Origin: Pseudomonas sp. ATCC PTA-122608
GTDB lineage: Bacteria > Pseudomonadota > Gammaproteobacteria > Pseudomonadales > Pseudomonadaceae
Assembly (NCBI RefSeq): GCF_001952855.1
Contig: NZ_LPNO01000046.1
Location: 196,847 to 260,846, forward strand
Length of the DNA: 64,000 bases
Direction of reading: 5' to 3'
Part shown: positions 8,353 to 17,382 of the stretch, piece after piece
Numbering within the stretch: the first letter of the stretch is position 1
How the letters are laid out: every line of letters begins with the position of its first letter
Made by a program: the position numbers and the translations under genes
The notes under the pieces: generated by a model
Databases searched by the model: none
Told to the model about the DNA's origin: nothing
The model's input: the letters and a program-made list of their open reading frames with translations, nothing else

Positions 8353-9630
8353 ATGCAAAAACTGGAAGATATTAAGCTCGCCATTATCGGCCTTGGATAT
8401 GTGGGCCTGCCCCTAGCAGTGGAGTTTGGTAAGCATCGGACGGTGGTCGGGTTTGACATTAACCAGCCGCGTATCCAAGCCTTGAAAGAAGGACATGATT
8501 CAACTCTCGAAGTCAGTGATGAGGAGCTGAAGCAGGCGGGCTATTTGAGTTATAGCTGTGAGCTGAATGAGCTGGCTGGCTGCAACACTTTTGTCGTTAC
8601 CGTTCCGACCCCTATCGACGAATACAACCAGCCAGACCTGACGCCTCTGATCAAAGCGTCTGAAAGCATCGGGAAGGTGTTGAAGAAGGGCGATCTGGTA
8701 ATTTACGAGTCGACCGTATACCCAGGCGCTACAGAAGAAGACTGCGTCCCAGTTCTTGAGCGGGTCTCTGGCCTCAAGTTCAACGTCGACTTCTTCGCTG
8801 GATACAGTCCTGAGCGGATAAACCCGGGCGACAAAGAGCACCGTGTTACTACGATCAAAAAAGTCACATCCGGCTCCACCCCTGAAATCGCTGATCTGGT
8901 CGACGCACTTTATAATCAGATCATTGTCGCGGGCACTCACAAGGCTAGCAGCATCAAGGTTGCCGAGGCTGCCAAGGTCATCGAGAACACTCAGCGCGAC
9001 TTGAATATTGCGCTGATCAACGAGCTGGCCATTATCTTCAACAAGATGGGCATTGATACGGAAGCGGTGCTTGAGGCTGCGGGTACGAAGTGGAACTTCC
9101 TTCCGTTTCGTCCAGGGTTGGTCGGCGGGCATTGCATCGGTGTTGACCCCTACTACCTTACCCATAAAGCCCAGTCAATCGGTTACCACCCGGAAATTAT
9201 TCTGGCCGGCCGTCGTTTGAATGATGGCATGGGCGCTTACGTTGTTTCCCAGTTGGTAAAAGCGATGTTGAAAGAGCGCATCCATGTCGATGGTGCTCGC
9301 GTGTTGATCATGGGCCTGACTTTCAAGGAAAACTGCCCGGATCTGCGTAATACTCGTATCGTCGATATTGTGAGCGAGCTAGCAGAGTACAACATTGCTG
9401 TGGATGTTTATGATCCGTGGGTGAGTGTTGCCGAAGCTGAGCATGAGTATGGGATCACTCCTGTTTCCGAGCCGGGGGTAAATGCATACGACGGTATCGT
9501 TCTGGCGGTTGCTCACAATGAGTTCCGTGCCCTGGGCGCAGAAAATATCCGCCGATTCGGTAAGGCGGAGCATGTTCTTTATGATCTTAAATATCTCCTA
9601 AGTCGTGAAGAGTCGGACATTCGCCTGTAA
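8353..9630 (+). CDS. wbpO: UDP-N-acetylhexosamine 6-dehydrogenase (WbpO/TviB family)
   Basis: A 425-residue nucleotide-sugar dehydrogenase making the uronic acid UDP-GalNAcA (or GlcNAcA) with NAD. The N-terminal Rossmann motif is IIGLGYVGLPLA, followed by VTVPTPID. The middle domain carries PERINPGD and the catalytic-cysteine loop GLVGGHCIGVDPYYL near residue 260. The C-terminal UDP-binding domain begins near GLTFKENCPDLRNTR. Length and motifs match WbpO/TviB. It is the first gene after the leader and is followed by wbpP. The ATG at 8353 is preferred over a TTG two codons upstream. Confidence 0.9.
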   Translation: MQKLEDIKLAIIGLGYVGLPLAVEFGKHRTVVGFDINQPRIQALKEGHDSTLEVSDEELKQAGYLSYSCELNELAGCNTFVVTVPTPIDEYNQPDLTPLIKASESIGKVLKKGDLVIYESTVYPGATEEDCVPVLERVSGLKFNVDFFAGYSPERINPGDKEHRVTTIKKVTSGSTPEIADLVDALYNQIIVAGTHKASSIKVAEAAKVIENTQRDLNIALINELAIIFNKMGIDTEAVLEAAGTKWNFLPFRPGLVGGHCIGVDPYYLTHKAQSIGYHPEIILAGRRLNDGMGAYVVSQLVKAMLKERIHVDGARVLIMGLTFKENCPDLRNTRIVDIVSELAEYNIAVDVYDPWVSVAEAEHEYGITPVSEPGVNAYDGIVLAVAHNEFRALGAENIRRFGKAEHVLYDLKYLLSREESDIRL

Positions 9631-9681
9631 GCCCCAGGTTTCTGAAGTCGTTAACCTAAATCAAATTACGAGCTAATATCG

Positions 9682-10707
9682 ATGACCCGCTACGAAACTC
9701 TGATAGAAACACTTCCAGCTTCGCCGAAAACCTGGTTAGTCACCGGAGTTGCGGGTTTTATTGGCTCTAATTTGTTGGAAACACTGCTTGGTTTGAATCA
9801 GGCGGTTGTCGGGTTGGATAATTTCGCTACCGGTCACCAAAGAAACCTCGACGAAGTAAAAAATACAGTTCTCCCTGAGCAGTGGGCACGTTTTCGATTT
9901 GTCGAAGGTGACATTCGAGAGCTCAAGGATTGTCATCAGGCCTGCGAAGGTGTGGATTATGTACTGCATCAGGCCGCTTTGGGGTCTGTTCCTCGTTCCC
10001 TTAACGACCCGATCACAACAAACGGTACCAACATTGATGGCTTCCTCAACATGTTGGTCGCGGCACGGGATGCCAAGGTAAAGAGCTTTACTTACGCGGC
10101 AAGCAGTTCGACTTATGGCGATCATCCTGGTCTGCCAAAAGTTGAAGATGTGATCGGTAAGCCGCTGTCCCCCTACGCGGTCACCAAGTACGTCAATGAA
10201 CTGTATGCCGACGTTTTCGCCAGATGCTATGGTTTTGAAACAATCGGTTTGCGTTACTTTAATGTTTTTGGCAAGCGCCAGGATCCTGATGGTGCTTACG
10301 CGGCTGTTATCCCAAAATGGGCGGCCGCAATGATAAAAAACGAGGAAGTTTTCATCAATGGTGATGGTGAAACCAGTCGGGATTTCTGCTTCATCGAGAA
10401 TACAGTTCAAGCCAATATTTTAGCCGCGACTGCAAGCGATTCTTCCGCGCGCAATCAGGTTTATAATGTGGCGGTCAGTGGGCGCACTGATCTCAATATG
10501 TTGTTTTCGGCGTTGCGCGAATCCCTGGCGGAAAACGGCATCACTTATGATAAAGAGCCTGTGTATCGAGACTTTCGCGCGGGTGATGTGCGCCATTCAC
10601 AGGCAGATATTGGCAAGATACAAACGCTTTTGGGATATGCACCCAAGTTTAATATTGGGCAAGGCATCGCAAAGGCCATGCCTTGGTATGCGGAATTCTT
10701 GAAGTAA
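9682..10707 (+). CDS. wbpP: UDP-N-acetylglucosamine 4-epimerase (WbpP/TviC family)
   Basis: A 341-residue extended short-chain dehydrogenase. NAD binding is by TGVAGFIGSNLLE; the catalytic triad is Ser/Tyr/Lys within AASSSTYGD and SPYAVTKYVNELYA. The N-terminal MTRYETLIETLPASPKTWLV is typical of WbpP. It interconverts UDP-GlcNAc and UDP-GalNAc (and the uronic forms), so together with the upstream dehydrogenase it supplies UDP-GalNAcA for the O unit. The 51-bp gap to wbpO and the same orientation support one operon. Confidence 0.9.
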   Translation: MTRYETLIETLPASPKTWLVTGVAGFIGSNLLETLLGLNQAVVGLDNFATGHQRNLDEVKNTVLPEQWARFRFVEGDIRELKDCHQACEGVDYVLHQAALGSVPRSLNDPITTNGTNIDGFLNMLVAARDAKVKSFTYAASSSTYGDHPGLPKVEDVIGKPLSPYAVTKYVNELYADVFARCYGFETIGLRYFNVFGKRQDPDGAYAAVIPKWAAAMIKNEEVFINGDGETSRDFCFIENTVQANILAATASDSSARNQVYNVAVSGRTDLNMLFSALRESLAENGITYDKEPVYRDFRAGDVRHSQADIGKIQTLLGYAPKFNIGQGIAKAMPWYAEFLK

Positions 10708-10812
10708 GAATAGCGCGAGATATGGGTTCTCTCTATCTCGCTATATGACTTACTAATAAGTACTCAGCTACGAGGTGCGGTTGAGTGATTAAGATTAGCG
10801 CAAGGAAGTTTT

Positions 10813-11934
10813 ATGAGCGATAAGCCTGTTTATGTAACTCAGCCCTACCTTCCGCCACTAGAAGAGTTTGTTCCCTATCTTGAAAAAATATGGGAGAGCA
10901 AGACACTGACCAATGGCGGCCCAATGCACCAGCAGCTTGAAAAGGAGCTCTGTGAGTACCTGGGGGTGGAGCACATTGCGCTTTTTAATAACGGTACAAT
11001 CGCGTTATTGACTGCGTTGCAGGCGCTCAGAGTTACAGGCGAAGTCATTACGACACCTTACTCATTCGTTGCGACTGCTCACTCTTTGTTGTGGAATGGG
11101 CTGCAGCCTGTTTTCGTGGATATCGATCCTGTTACTTTTAATTTGGATCCGAAAAAAGTCGAGGCGGCAATTACGTCGAAAACCACAGCTATCATGCCAG
11201 TGCATTGCTATGGTTATTCCTGCGATACCGACGCTATTCAGAATATCGCTGATAATTACAATCTGAAAATTATCTATGATGCCGCTCATGCGTTCGGCGT
11301 TAACGATGCAGGGGGAAGTATTCTTCGCCATGGCGACTTGAGCATTTTGAGCTTCCATGCCACTAAGGTATTCAATACCTTTGAGGGCGGCGCCATCGTC
11401 TGCCCCGACGCGAAGACAAAAAAGCGCATAGAACAATTGAAGAACTTTGGCTTTGTAGATGAAGTCACCGTGGTCGCACCAGGGATAAATGGGAAATTAA
11501 GCGAGATTAACGCGGCGTTTGGGTTGCTTCAGCTGAAGCATATCGACAGTGCGATGAGTCTGCGTAAAGAAATTGGTCAACGCTACAGTTCCGGATTAAA
11601 AAGTGTTGAAGGTATCAGCCTGAGCCACATCAGTGCAGGCCTTGAGTCGAATTATTCGTACTACCCCATTCTGGTTGAAGATGATTACCCGCTCTCGCGA
11701 GACGAGCTTTACGAAGTGTTAAAGGAGCAAAACGTATTCGGTAGACGGTACTTTTTTCCTTTAATCAGCGAGTTTTCCATGTATAGAAGCATGCCTTCAG
11801 CGGACAGTCGGAACCTGCCTGTGGCTCATGATATTTCATCGAAAGTTCTTTGCCTTCCTATCTATCCGGCGCTGGAGATGTCTGCCGTTGATAAGGTTGT
11901 CGAAATAATTCGTAATGTGAGAAAAGCGTCGTAA
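10813..11934 (+). CDS. DegT/DnrJ/EryC1-family sugar aminotransferase (VioA-like)
   Basis: A 373-residue PLP-dependent aminotransferase of nucleotide-linked keto sugars. The PLP lysine is Lys185 in SFHATKVFNTFEGG; Asp156 in IIYDAAHAFG contacts the pyridine nitrogen. The HATKVFNT context resembles VioA, which makes dTDP-4-amino-4,6-dideoxyglucose, more than the WecE or FdtB types, but the product cannot be fixed from sequence alone. RBS AAGGAAG precedes the ATG. The stop overlaps the start of the WbqC-family gene by one base. With that gene and the GNAT that follows, it forms a likely N-acylated amino-sugar module. Confidence 0.83.
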   Translation: MSDKPVYVTQPYLPPLEEFVPYLEKIWESKTLTNGGPMHQQLEKELCEYLGVEHIALFNNGTIALLTALQALRVTGEVITTPYSFVATAHSLLWNGLQPVFVDIDPVTFNLDPKKVEAAITSKTTAIMPVHCYGYSCDTDAIQNIADNYNLKIIYDAAHAFGVNDAGGSILRHGDLSILSFHATKVFNTFEGGAIVCPDAKTKKRIEQLKNFGFVDEVTVVAPGINGKLSEINAAFGLLQLKHIDSAMSLRKEIGQRYSSGLKSVEGISLSHISAGLESNYSYYPILVEDDYPLSRDELYEVLKEQNVFGRRYFFPLISEFSMYRSMPSADSRNLPVAHDISSKVLCLPIYPALEMSAVDKVVEIIRNVRKAS

Positions 11935-12623
11935 TGAAGCTCGCAATAATGCAGCCTTACTTTTTTCCGTATGTCGGATATTTTAAGCTGATAGAGACCG
12001 TGGATAAGTTCGTTTTCTATGATGATGTTGATTTCATTAAAAATGGATGGATAAACAGGAATCGGATATTTGTATCCGGCAAAGTCGGTTATATGACTAT
12101 TCCGCTCCTTGGGGCGAGCTCTAATCAAAAAATTTGTGACGTGCAAACCCAGAAAAAATCACTATGGGTCCGTAAGCTGACCGAGGCAGTCAAACAGAAC
12201 TATTCGAAAGCACCAAACTTCAAAGCGTGTTTCGAGTTGTTCAACGCCGTTCTCGAGCAAGAACAAGACTCAATTTCTGATTATGCAAAATCCAGTGTTT
12301 TGTTAACGGTCGAGGCATTGGGTATCGATACTGAGATGGTAATGAGCTCGAAGGTTTACGCAAACGAGCAACTGAAAAGCGAAGACCGGATTCTGGATAT
12401 TTGCAATAAAGAGCAGGCCGACGAGTACTGGAATTTACCAGGTGGTGCGCTTCTCTATGAGAAAGAGAGTTTTGCTTCGCGAGGCATTGACCTTAAGTTT
12501 GTCAAGCCGGCGCTAGTTGAGTATCCACAGGCGGGACGAGATTTCGAGCCCGGCCTTTCTATTTTGGATGTGATGATGTTCAACTCTTTTGATGAAGCTC
12601 GCCAGCTTGTCACTAATAAATAA
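11934..12623 (+). CDS. WbqC-family protein
   Basis: A 229-residue protein with the family opening MKLAIMQPYFFPYVGYFKLI and the following FVFYDDVDFIKNGWINRNRI. The YWNLPGGALLY and FEPGLSILDVMMFNS segments also fit. The WbqC family occurs in LPS and capsule loci next to sugar aminotransferases. It has been suggested to act in N-acylation of amino sugars with amino acids, but this is not firmly shown. The ATG overlaps the aminotransferase stop (TAATG), so the two are coupled. No signal peptide or membrane helix is seen; it should be cytoplasmic. Confidence 0.85.
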   Translation: MKLAIMQPYFFPYVGYFKLIETVDKFVFYDDVDFIKNGWINRNRIFVSGKVGYMTIPLLGASSNQKICDVQTQKKSLWVRKLTEAVKQNYSKAPNFKACFELFNAVLEQEQDSISDYAKSSVLLTVEALGIDTEMVMSSKVYANEQLKSEDRILDICNKEQADEYWNLPGGALLYEKESFASRGIDLKFVKPALVEYPQAGRDFEPGLSILDVMMFNSFDEARQLVTNK

Positions 12624-12637
12624 ACGATGGGTTATTT

Positions 12638-13051
12638 ATGCTGCCCCCAGAGCTGAAAGATTTAATACACATTGAGCAGCGTCTTCAAAAAGGAGAGTTT
12701 ATTCGCGGTATCTCTGCAGAAGACTACATTCTGAAAATTGAAGACCAGGCAGAGATTCTCATCCATCACTCTGGTGGGTCGTATAACGGGTTTGTGGCAT
12801 TTTACTGCAATAATGATGTATCCAGGGAGGGATACATAGCGTTGCTTTTGATCGCTGCAAGTGGCCGAGGCAAAGGGCTTGGGGGCGAGCTCCTGAGCAG
12901 TGCACTCATGGTGATGAAGAGTCGCGGTTTCACTGCATGCAGCCTGGAGGTGCGCGCAGGGAACAGTTCAGCGATAAAGCTTTACACGCGGTATGGATTC
13001 AAGATAGTAGCAGACGGCGACACGAACATAAAAATGCAGGTTCGGCTATAA
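12638..13051 (+). CDS. GNAT-family N-acetyltransferase of the O-antigen locus
   Basis: A 137-residue protein with the GNAT acetyl-CoA motif LLLIAASGRGKGLGGELLSS (Q/RxxGxG/A type) near residue 75 and the C-terminal LEVRAGNSSAIKLYTRYGFK motif. It probably N-acetylates the amine installed by the upstream aminotransferase, or another residue of the O unit. It sits 14 bp after the WbqC gene and 19 bp before wzx. The RBS is weak, which suggests reinitiation. Confidence 0.8.
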   Translation: MLPPELKDLIHIEQRLQKGEFIRGISAEDYILKIEDQAEILIHHSGGSYNGFVAFYCNNDVSREGYIALLLIAASGRGKGLGGELLSSALMVMKSRGFTACSLEVRAGNSSAIKLYTRYGFKIVADGDTNIKMQVRL

Positions 13052-13070
13052 ATATTCGGGATATAAACAA

Positions 13071-14576
13071 TTGTCGCTTCAGAAGAACATAGCCGCTAAC
13101 TACGTAAGCCAAATATATGTGACGTTGATTGGCATCGTGATGCTGCCTGTCTATATAAAATACATGGGCGCGGAAGCCTATGGCCTGGTTGGATTTTTCT
13201 CCATGCTGCAGGCCTGGTTCAGCTTGCTTGATCTTGGCTTGACACCTACGATCGGCAGGGAAACTGCACGTTTCAAGGCCGGTGCGGTATCGGCGTTGGA
13301 CTTTCGGCGGTTGTTCCGGGCGCTCCATGTTTTATTTCTGGGCATTGGCATTCTCGGCTTTATTACGTTGTATCTGTTTGCCCCGCTTGTTGTAAAACAT
13401 TGGCTGAAACTTGATGCGTTGAGTGTCGAACAGGCGAGTTTTGCTATACAGATAATGGCCGCATGTATCGCAATCCGCTGGATATGTGGCTTGTATCGAG
13501 GCGTCATCACCGGTGGCGAACATCTGGTTTGGTTGAGCGGCTATACTTCAATCATTGCGACACTCAGATTTATATTTGTTTTGCCCGTCATGTGGTTTTA
13601 TGGATATACGCCGATTGTATTCTTCTTTTATCAATTAATTATTGCGGTTGTGGAAATTCTCGGGTTGTACATTAAGTCGTATAGCGTACTCCCAAAGGTA
13701 GTCAGCGCATCGATGGGGTGGTCGCTCAAACCCATTAGAAGTGTCTTGGCTTTTTCCCTCACGGTGGCGTTTACTGCCTCAATTTGGGTAATGGTCACGC
13801 AGACAGACAAGTTGATACTTTCGAGCATATTGCCGCTAAGCCAGTACGGATACTTCACTCTGGCGGTGCTGATTGCTGGCGGGGTAATGGTTATAACCGG
13901 ACCGATCAGCAGCGCGATTATGCCGCGAATGGCCCGCTTACATGCCGAAAACAAGGAAGCTGATGTGATTACGATTTATCGTAACTCTACTCAACTTGTT
14001 TCCATTATTGCCGGTGCCGCATCGATTACCCTTGCAATTTGTGCGCGTCCTTTGCTGTGGGCATGGACAGGTGACGCGACCGTTGTCGAAAACGTTGCCC
14101 CGACGATGGTGTTGTATGCGATTGGAAACGGGTGCTTGGCGGTTTCAGCATTCCCTTACTATCTTCAGTATGCTCGCGGAAACCTGAGGCTTCATTTTCT
14201 GGGTAACCTGATTTTGTTATGTGTCATGGTCCCCGCTATCTATTTTTCGTCGACCTATTACGGAAGCATCGGTGCTGGCTACAGTTGGATGATGGTCAAC
14301 CTGACATTCTTGATCTTTTGGGTTTGGTTCGTTCATTCGAGGCTTGAGCCTGGGCTCCACAAGAAGTGGCTGACTCATGATATAGGTTTGATTGTTTTAC
14401 CCGCAGCCGCAGTCGGACTGCTTGTTAATTGGGTAGATGTGCGAAGTGAAAGCAGGATTTTAAGCGTGCTCATAGTGTTTGTTTCAGGTGGGTTAATTAT
14501 GTTGACCGCGGTGGCTTTTTCAAGCGCTGCCCGGGCAATGGTAGCTAACAAGATTGTTGGGCGGAGAGGCGTGTGA
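13071..14576 (+). CDS. wzx: O-antigen flippase (Wzx family)
   Basis: A 501-residue membrane protein with about 12-14 hydrophobic segments along the whole length, and the MATE-like/PST start NIAANYVSQIYVTLIGIVML. Members flip undecaprenyl-pyrophosphate-linked O units to the periplasm. The neighbours (wzy, GTs) support the role. The start is a TTG at 13071 with a GGGA-type site about 9 nt upstream. The end overlaps the GT2 gene by 4 bp (GTGA). Wzx proteins are very divergent, so substrate cannot be read from sequence. Confidence 0.88.
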   Translation: MSLQKNIAANYVSQIYVTLIGIVMLPVYIKYMGAEAYGLVGFFSMLQAWFSLLDLGLTPTIGRETARFKAGAVSALDFRRLFRALHVLFLGIGILGFITLYLFAPLVVKHWLKLDALSVEQASFAIQIMAACIAIRWICGLYRGVITGGEHLVWLSGYTSIIATLRFIFVLPVMWFYGYTPIVFFFYQLIIAVVEILGLYIKSYSVLPKVVSASMGWSLKPIRSVLAFSLTVAFTASIWVMVTQTDKLILSSILPLSQYGYFTLAVLIAGGVMVITGPISSAIMPRMARLHAENKEADVITIYRNSTQLVSIIAGAASITLAICARPLLWAWTGDATVVENVAPTMVLYAIGNGCLAVSAFPYYLQYARGNLRLHFLGNLILLCVMVPAIYFSSTYYGSIGAGYSWMMVNLTFLIFWVWFVHSRLEPGLHKKWLTHDIGLIVLPAAAVGLLVNWVDVRSESRILSVLIVFVSGGLIMLTAVAFSSAARAMVANKIVGRRGV

Positions 14577-15493
14577 GTATTGTTTCCGAGGGAGAAAATA
14601 TAAAGGTTTCAGTATGTGTGCTGACTTATAATCAGGTTGGTTATATCAGCGAGTGCTTGTTGAGCTTGATTAATCAGGTCACGGATTTCAAGTTTGAGGT
14701 GATCGTCGGCGATGACTGTTCGACAGATGGCACCAGCGACGTAGTACGTAGTTTGGCGGAGCAATACCCCGATATTGTCAAGCCGCTTATACATGAAAAG
14801 AATGTTGGTATCACGGCAAATTACCTTGAAGTGCACGCTTTGGCATGCGGCAAGTATATTGCTCATCTAGATGGTGATGATTACGCTCTTCCAGGGAAAC
14901 TACAGGCTCAAAGTGACTTTCTGGACGAGCACCCGAACTATAATATCGTCTGGCACAGGATGCTCGTCGAGAATCCTGGCACCAAGGTTGTTGTAGAAGA
15001 CCTCATTGACTTATCTCGCGTGAGTAACTCGTTCACCAGAAAGGACATTTTTCAATATATAACGATTGGAATGAACAGTTCTAAAATGTATCGGGCCACG
15101 GCAAGGGACATTGAACTGCCAGATTTTCCTTTGCTGGATTACTTTGCAAACGTCGAGCAGGTTGGACAAGGCTATGCAGGGTTCGTCAGCGCCAAGCCTT
15201 TGGGTGTTTATCGTACAGGTATCGGTATTGCCTCCTCGGGAAACAAAACAAAAGTCTTGCTGGTGAAGTCGTTTGATTACTTTTTGAAAAAGTACAAAGG
15301 TAGTGCCGCAGATATATCGGTGTCTATCAGCTTCTTGTTTATTGCCGCACTGAAAAACAGGCGTTTTCAAGACTGTAAACTGTTTTTCCCAATATTCGTT
15401 CGCGCTTTTAGACTGACGACTATACCAAAAGTATGGCATGCCAGTAAGATGCTTTCAATGCTCAGAATTCCCGATGCGGTCAAGAGTAAATGA
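14573..15493 (+). CDS. Glycosyltransferase family 2
   Basis: A 306-residue GT-A enzyme. VSVCVLTYNQVGYISECLLS starts the nucleotide-binding fold, VIVGDDCSTDGTSD follows, and the metal-binding motif is HLDGDDYALPGKL (DxD-type DGD). The family inverts the anomeric configuration, so it likely forms a beta linkage in the O unit. GTG start at 14573 overlapping the wzx stop. AT-rich like its neighbours. Donor and acceptor are unknown. Confidence 0.88.
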   Translation: MSIVSEGENIKVSVCVLTYNQVGYISECLLSLINQVTDFKFEVIVGDDCSTDGTSDVVRSLAEQYPDIVKPLIHEKNVGITANYLEVHALACGKYIAHLDGDDYALPGKLQAQSDFLDEHPNYNIVWHRMLVENPGTKVVVEDLIDLSRVSNSFTRKDIFQYITIGMNSSKMYRATARDIELPDFPLLDYFANVEQVGQGYAGFVSAKPLGVYRTGIGIASSGNKTKVLLVKSFDYFLKKYKGSAADISVSISFLFIAALKNRRFQDCKLFFPIFVRAFRLTTIPKVWHASKMLSMLRIPDAVKSK

Positions 15494-15500
15494 GGTTTTT

Positions 15501-16028
15501 ATGTCGTTAACCTATTTGATCCAAGACCTACGCTCAATCGCAGGTAGTGAGCGTGCGTCCAGAGTGCTCAAGAGCGTAGTGTTTGATCACACCGCTCATT
15601 TGACCATCATGTTGCGACTGGGCCAAAGCCTGTTAAAAATTCCCGTTATCGGGCGTGTATTGAGCTTTCTGGTTGAGTATTTTATTCGCATTGTTTTTGG
15701 TAGCGATATCTCTTGCAGGGCACAAATTGGCCCAGGTCTCTGCATCATGCACGGTCATGACATAGTGATAGGTGCCGACGTAGTAATGGGGTCGAACTGC
15801 AAGATTTTTAATGGTGTGACTTTTGGGAACCAGGACCTATCGAAAACCAGTAAGGGCAATCAACCGACACTGGCAAATAATGTGGTTATTTGTACGGGTG
15901 CAAAAGTCCTCGGGCCGATTTTTCTGGGTGACAATGTGGTTGTGGGTGCGAACAGCGTTGTTGTTAAAAGCTTTCCACAGGATACGGTTGTTGTAGGTGT
16001 TCCTGGCAAGGCGCTCGTGAGAACGTAA
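15501..16028 (+). CDS. Serine O-acetyltransferase-like hexapeptide acyltransferase
   Basis: A 175-residue left-handed beta-helix protein. Residues 1-65 are helical (SLTYLIQDLRSIAG). Residues about 70-170 hold hexapeptide repeats (IGPGLCIMHGHDIVIGADVV, LGDNVVVGANSVV) and end in GVPGKALVR. The catalytic-type histidine context is MHGHD. Similar proteins O-acetylate sugars in O-antigen loci, although the fold is shared with CysE. Start ATG at 15501; RBS AAATGAGG overlaps the GT2 stop. A longer in-frame opening upstream lies within GT2 and is not used here. Confidence 0.83.
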   Translation: MSLTYLIQDLRSIAGSERASRVLKSVVFDHTAHLTIMLRLGQSLLKIPVIGRVLSFLVEYFIRIVFGSDISCRAQIGPGLCIMHGHDIVIGADVVMGSNCKIFNGVTFGNQDLSKTSKGNQPTLANNVVICTGAKVLGPIFLGDNVVVGANSVVVKSFPQDTVVVGVPGKALVRT

Positions 16029-16047
16029 CTTCAACTTCGGTGGCAGG

Positions 16048-17331
16048 GTGAGCAAGGTGCGGTCGTTTTTTTTGGTGTTGGTTGTTTTTTTCTACGTGTT
16101 CAATTTTACGCTCAGCTTTCTGGGCGTGCCCTCTGTCGCGCTTCTCATTCCTGGGGCTTTGCTTCTGATTCTTGCTGATCCGTTGCTCCGCGGTTTTGTT
16201 GGTTATGCATTTGTCACCTGCCGCTTTGCCATCGTGGCGCTGTTGCTCGCGGGTTCCTTGGGCGTGATGCTGAGTGTTCTCTGGGGTAACGCTGAGACAA
16301 TATTTCTGGAGATTTTCATAAAGTTTATTGTCGTTCTGCTGTTGGCGTTGGTTATAACTTATTATGCGGTTGGCCGGCGTGCGAATTCAGATGATGCACT
16401 CTATGGATTTCATCGATGCTTCGAGTTGATCTATTGGGCGACTGTTCTTCAGGCGTTTTTCATTATGCTGTCGTTCGTGGAGCCCTCTTTTAGGGATTTG
16501 TTATCCGCGTCGTTGGCTAACCGTGGAAATATTGAAGTTGATAGTGTTCTGCGCTTTCGCGGTATTCACGATAGCGGCGGTTTTAACCTCAGCGCTATTC
16601 TTGCGCTGGCCGCTGTATACGGTGTTTACTCAGTATATTCCCGGGCCAATAATGCGACCATTTGGCGATTTCTAAGCATCTCCGTGATTGCTCTTTCAAT
16701 TACACTGGTTGCACGTACCGGTGTGGTCGTGTTCCTTCTTGGCGTGGGGCTTCTCGCGATTCGATGGCCTCTGAAGTCCCTCATCGTAGGGGTGGCTTTT
16801 AGCGCCTTTGCTGCGCTGGCAATTTTGTTATTCCAGTATTTTTTTCCAGAAAGGTTCGAATTTTTTTCAACCTACGTTTTTGATTATGCGTTCGAGATTT
16901 TCATCAACTATTCGAAAGGTCAGGGCCTCACCTCTGCCTCTACGGATGATCTGAAAAGTATGCTTTTCGTCCCGGATCTGTTGAATATTATTGCAGGTAG
17001 TGGCTCGTTTGATGATCAAAGTGGTGGCGTCGCGCGGTCTGACTCCGGTTATCTGAAAACGCTGCTTGCCAGTGGCATCGTAGGGTTTGTGCTGGTTTAC
17101 GCGTCTTATGGTTGGATGTTCTTGAAAATCTGGACAGGGATGCGGCGATTTGCCGATGCGGGCTATTTTGTTTTGGTACTGTTGTGCCTGATTTTAGTTT
17201 TGGAAGTAAAGGCTCCTGTGTTTTATCAGAATGACGTGTCTCGCTTGTTTATATTGATATTTTCAAGCGCGCTATTGCACCGGTTTTATAATCGCTATGC
17301 GAGCGTGAACCCGAGTGCTCATCTGGCTTGA
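16048..17331 (+). CDS. wzy: O-antigen polymerase (Wzy candidate)
   Basis: A 427-residue polytopic membrane protein with about 10-12 hydrophobic segments and a long hydrophilic periplasmic loop at about residues 280-340 (SKGQGLTSASTDDLKS ... GSGSFDDQSGGVARSDSGYL), the architecture of Wzy polymerases. The SDSGYLKTLLASGIVG segment matches the conserved end of many Wzy/O-antigen ligase-like proteins. It joins O units on the periplasmic face. Start GTG at 16048. It is the only such gene in the locus, which supports the Wzy assignment over ligase (WaaL). Confidence 0.85.
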   Translation: MSKVRSFFLVLVVFFYVFNFTLSFLGVPSVALLIPGALLLILADPLLRGFVGYAFVTCRFAIVALLLAGSLGVMLSVLWGNAETIFLEIFIKFIVVLLLALVITYYAVGRRANSDDALYGFHRCFELIYWATVLQAFFIMLSFVEPSFRDLLSASLANRGNIEVDSVLRFRGIHDSGGFNLSAILALAAVYGVYSVYSRANNATIWRFLSISVIALSITLVARTGVVVFLLGVGLLAIRWPLKSLIVGVAFSAFAALAILLFQYFFPERFEFFSTYVFDYAFEIFINYSKGQGLTSASTDDLKSMLFVPDLLNIIAGSGSFDDQSGGVARSDSGYLKTLLASGIVGFVLVYASYGWMFLKIWTGMRRFADAGYFVLVLLCLILVLEVKAPVFYQNDVSRLFILIFSSALLHRFYNRYASVNPSAHLA

Positions 17332-17382
17332 CTCAGGCGGGCGAGAACGGCCCGACCAGTAAATTAATTGCGAGCTTTCCTG

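Noticed and set aside
15438..15500. Upstream start for the hexapeptide acetyltransferase
   Set aside because: The added 21 codons lie inside the GT2 gene in another frame; ATG at 15501 gives the expected N-terminus.
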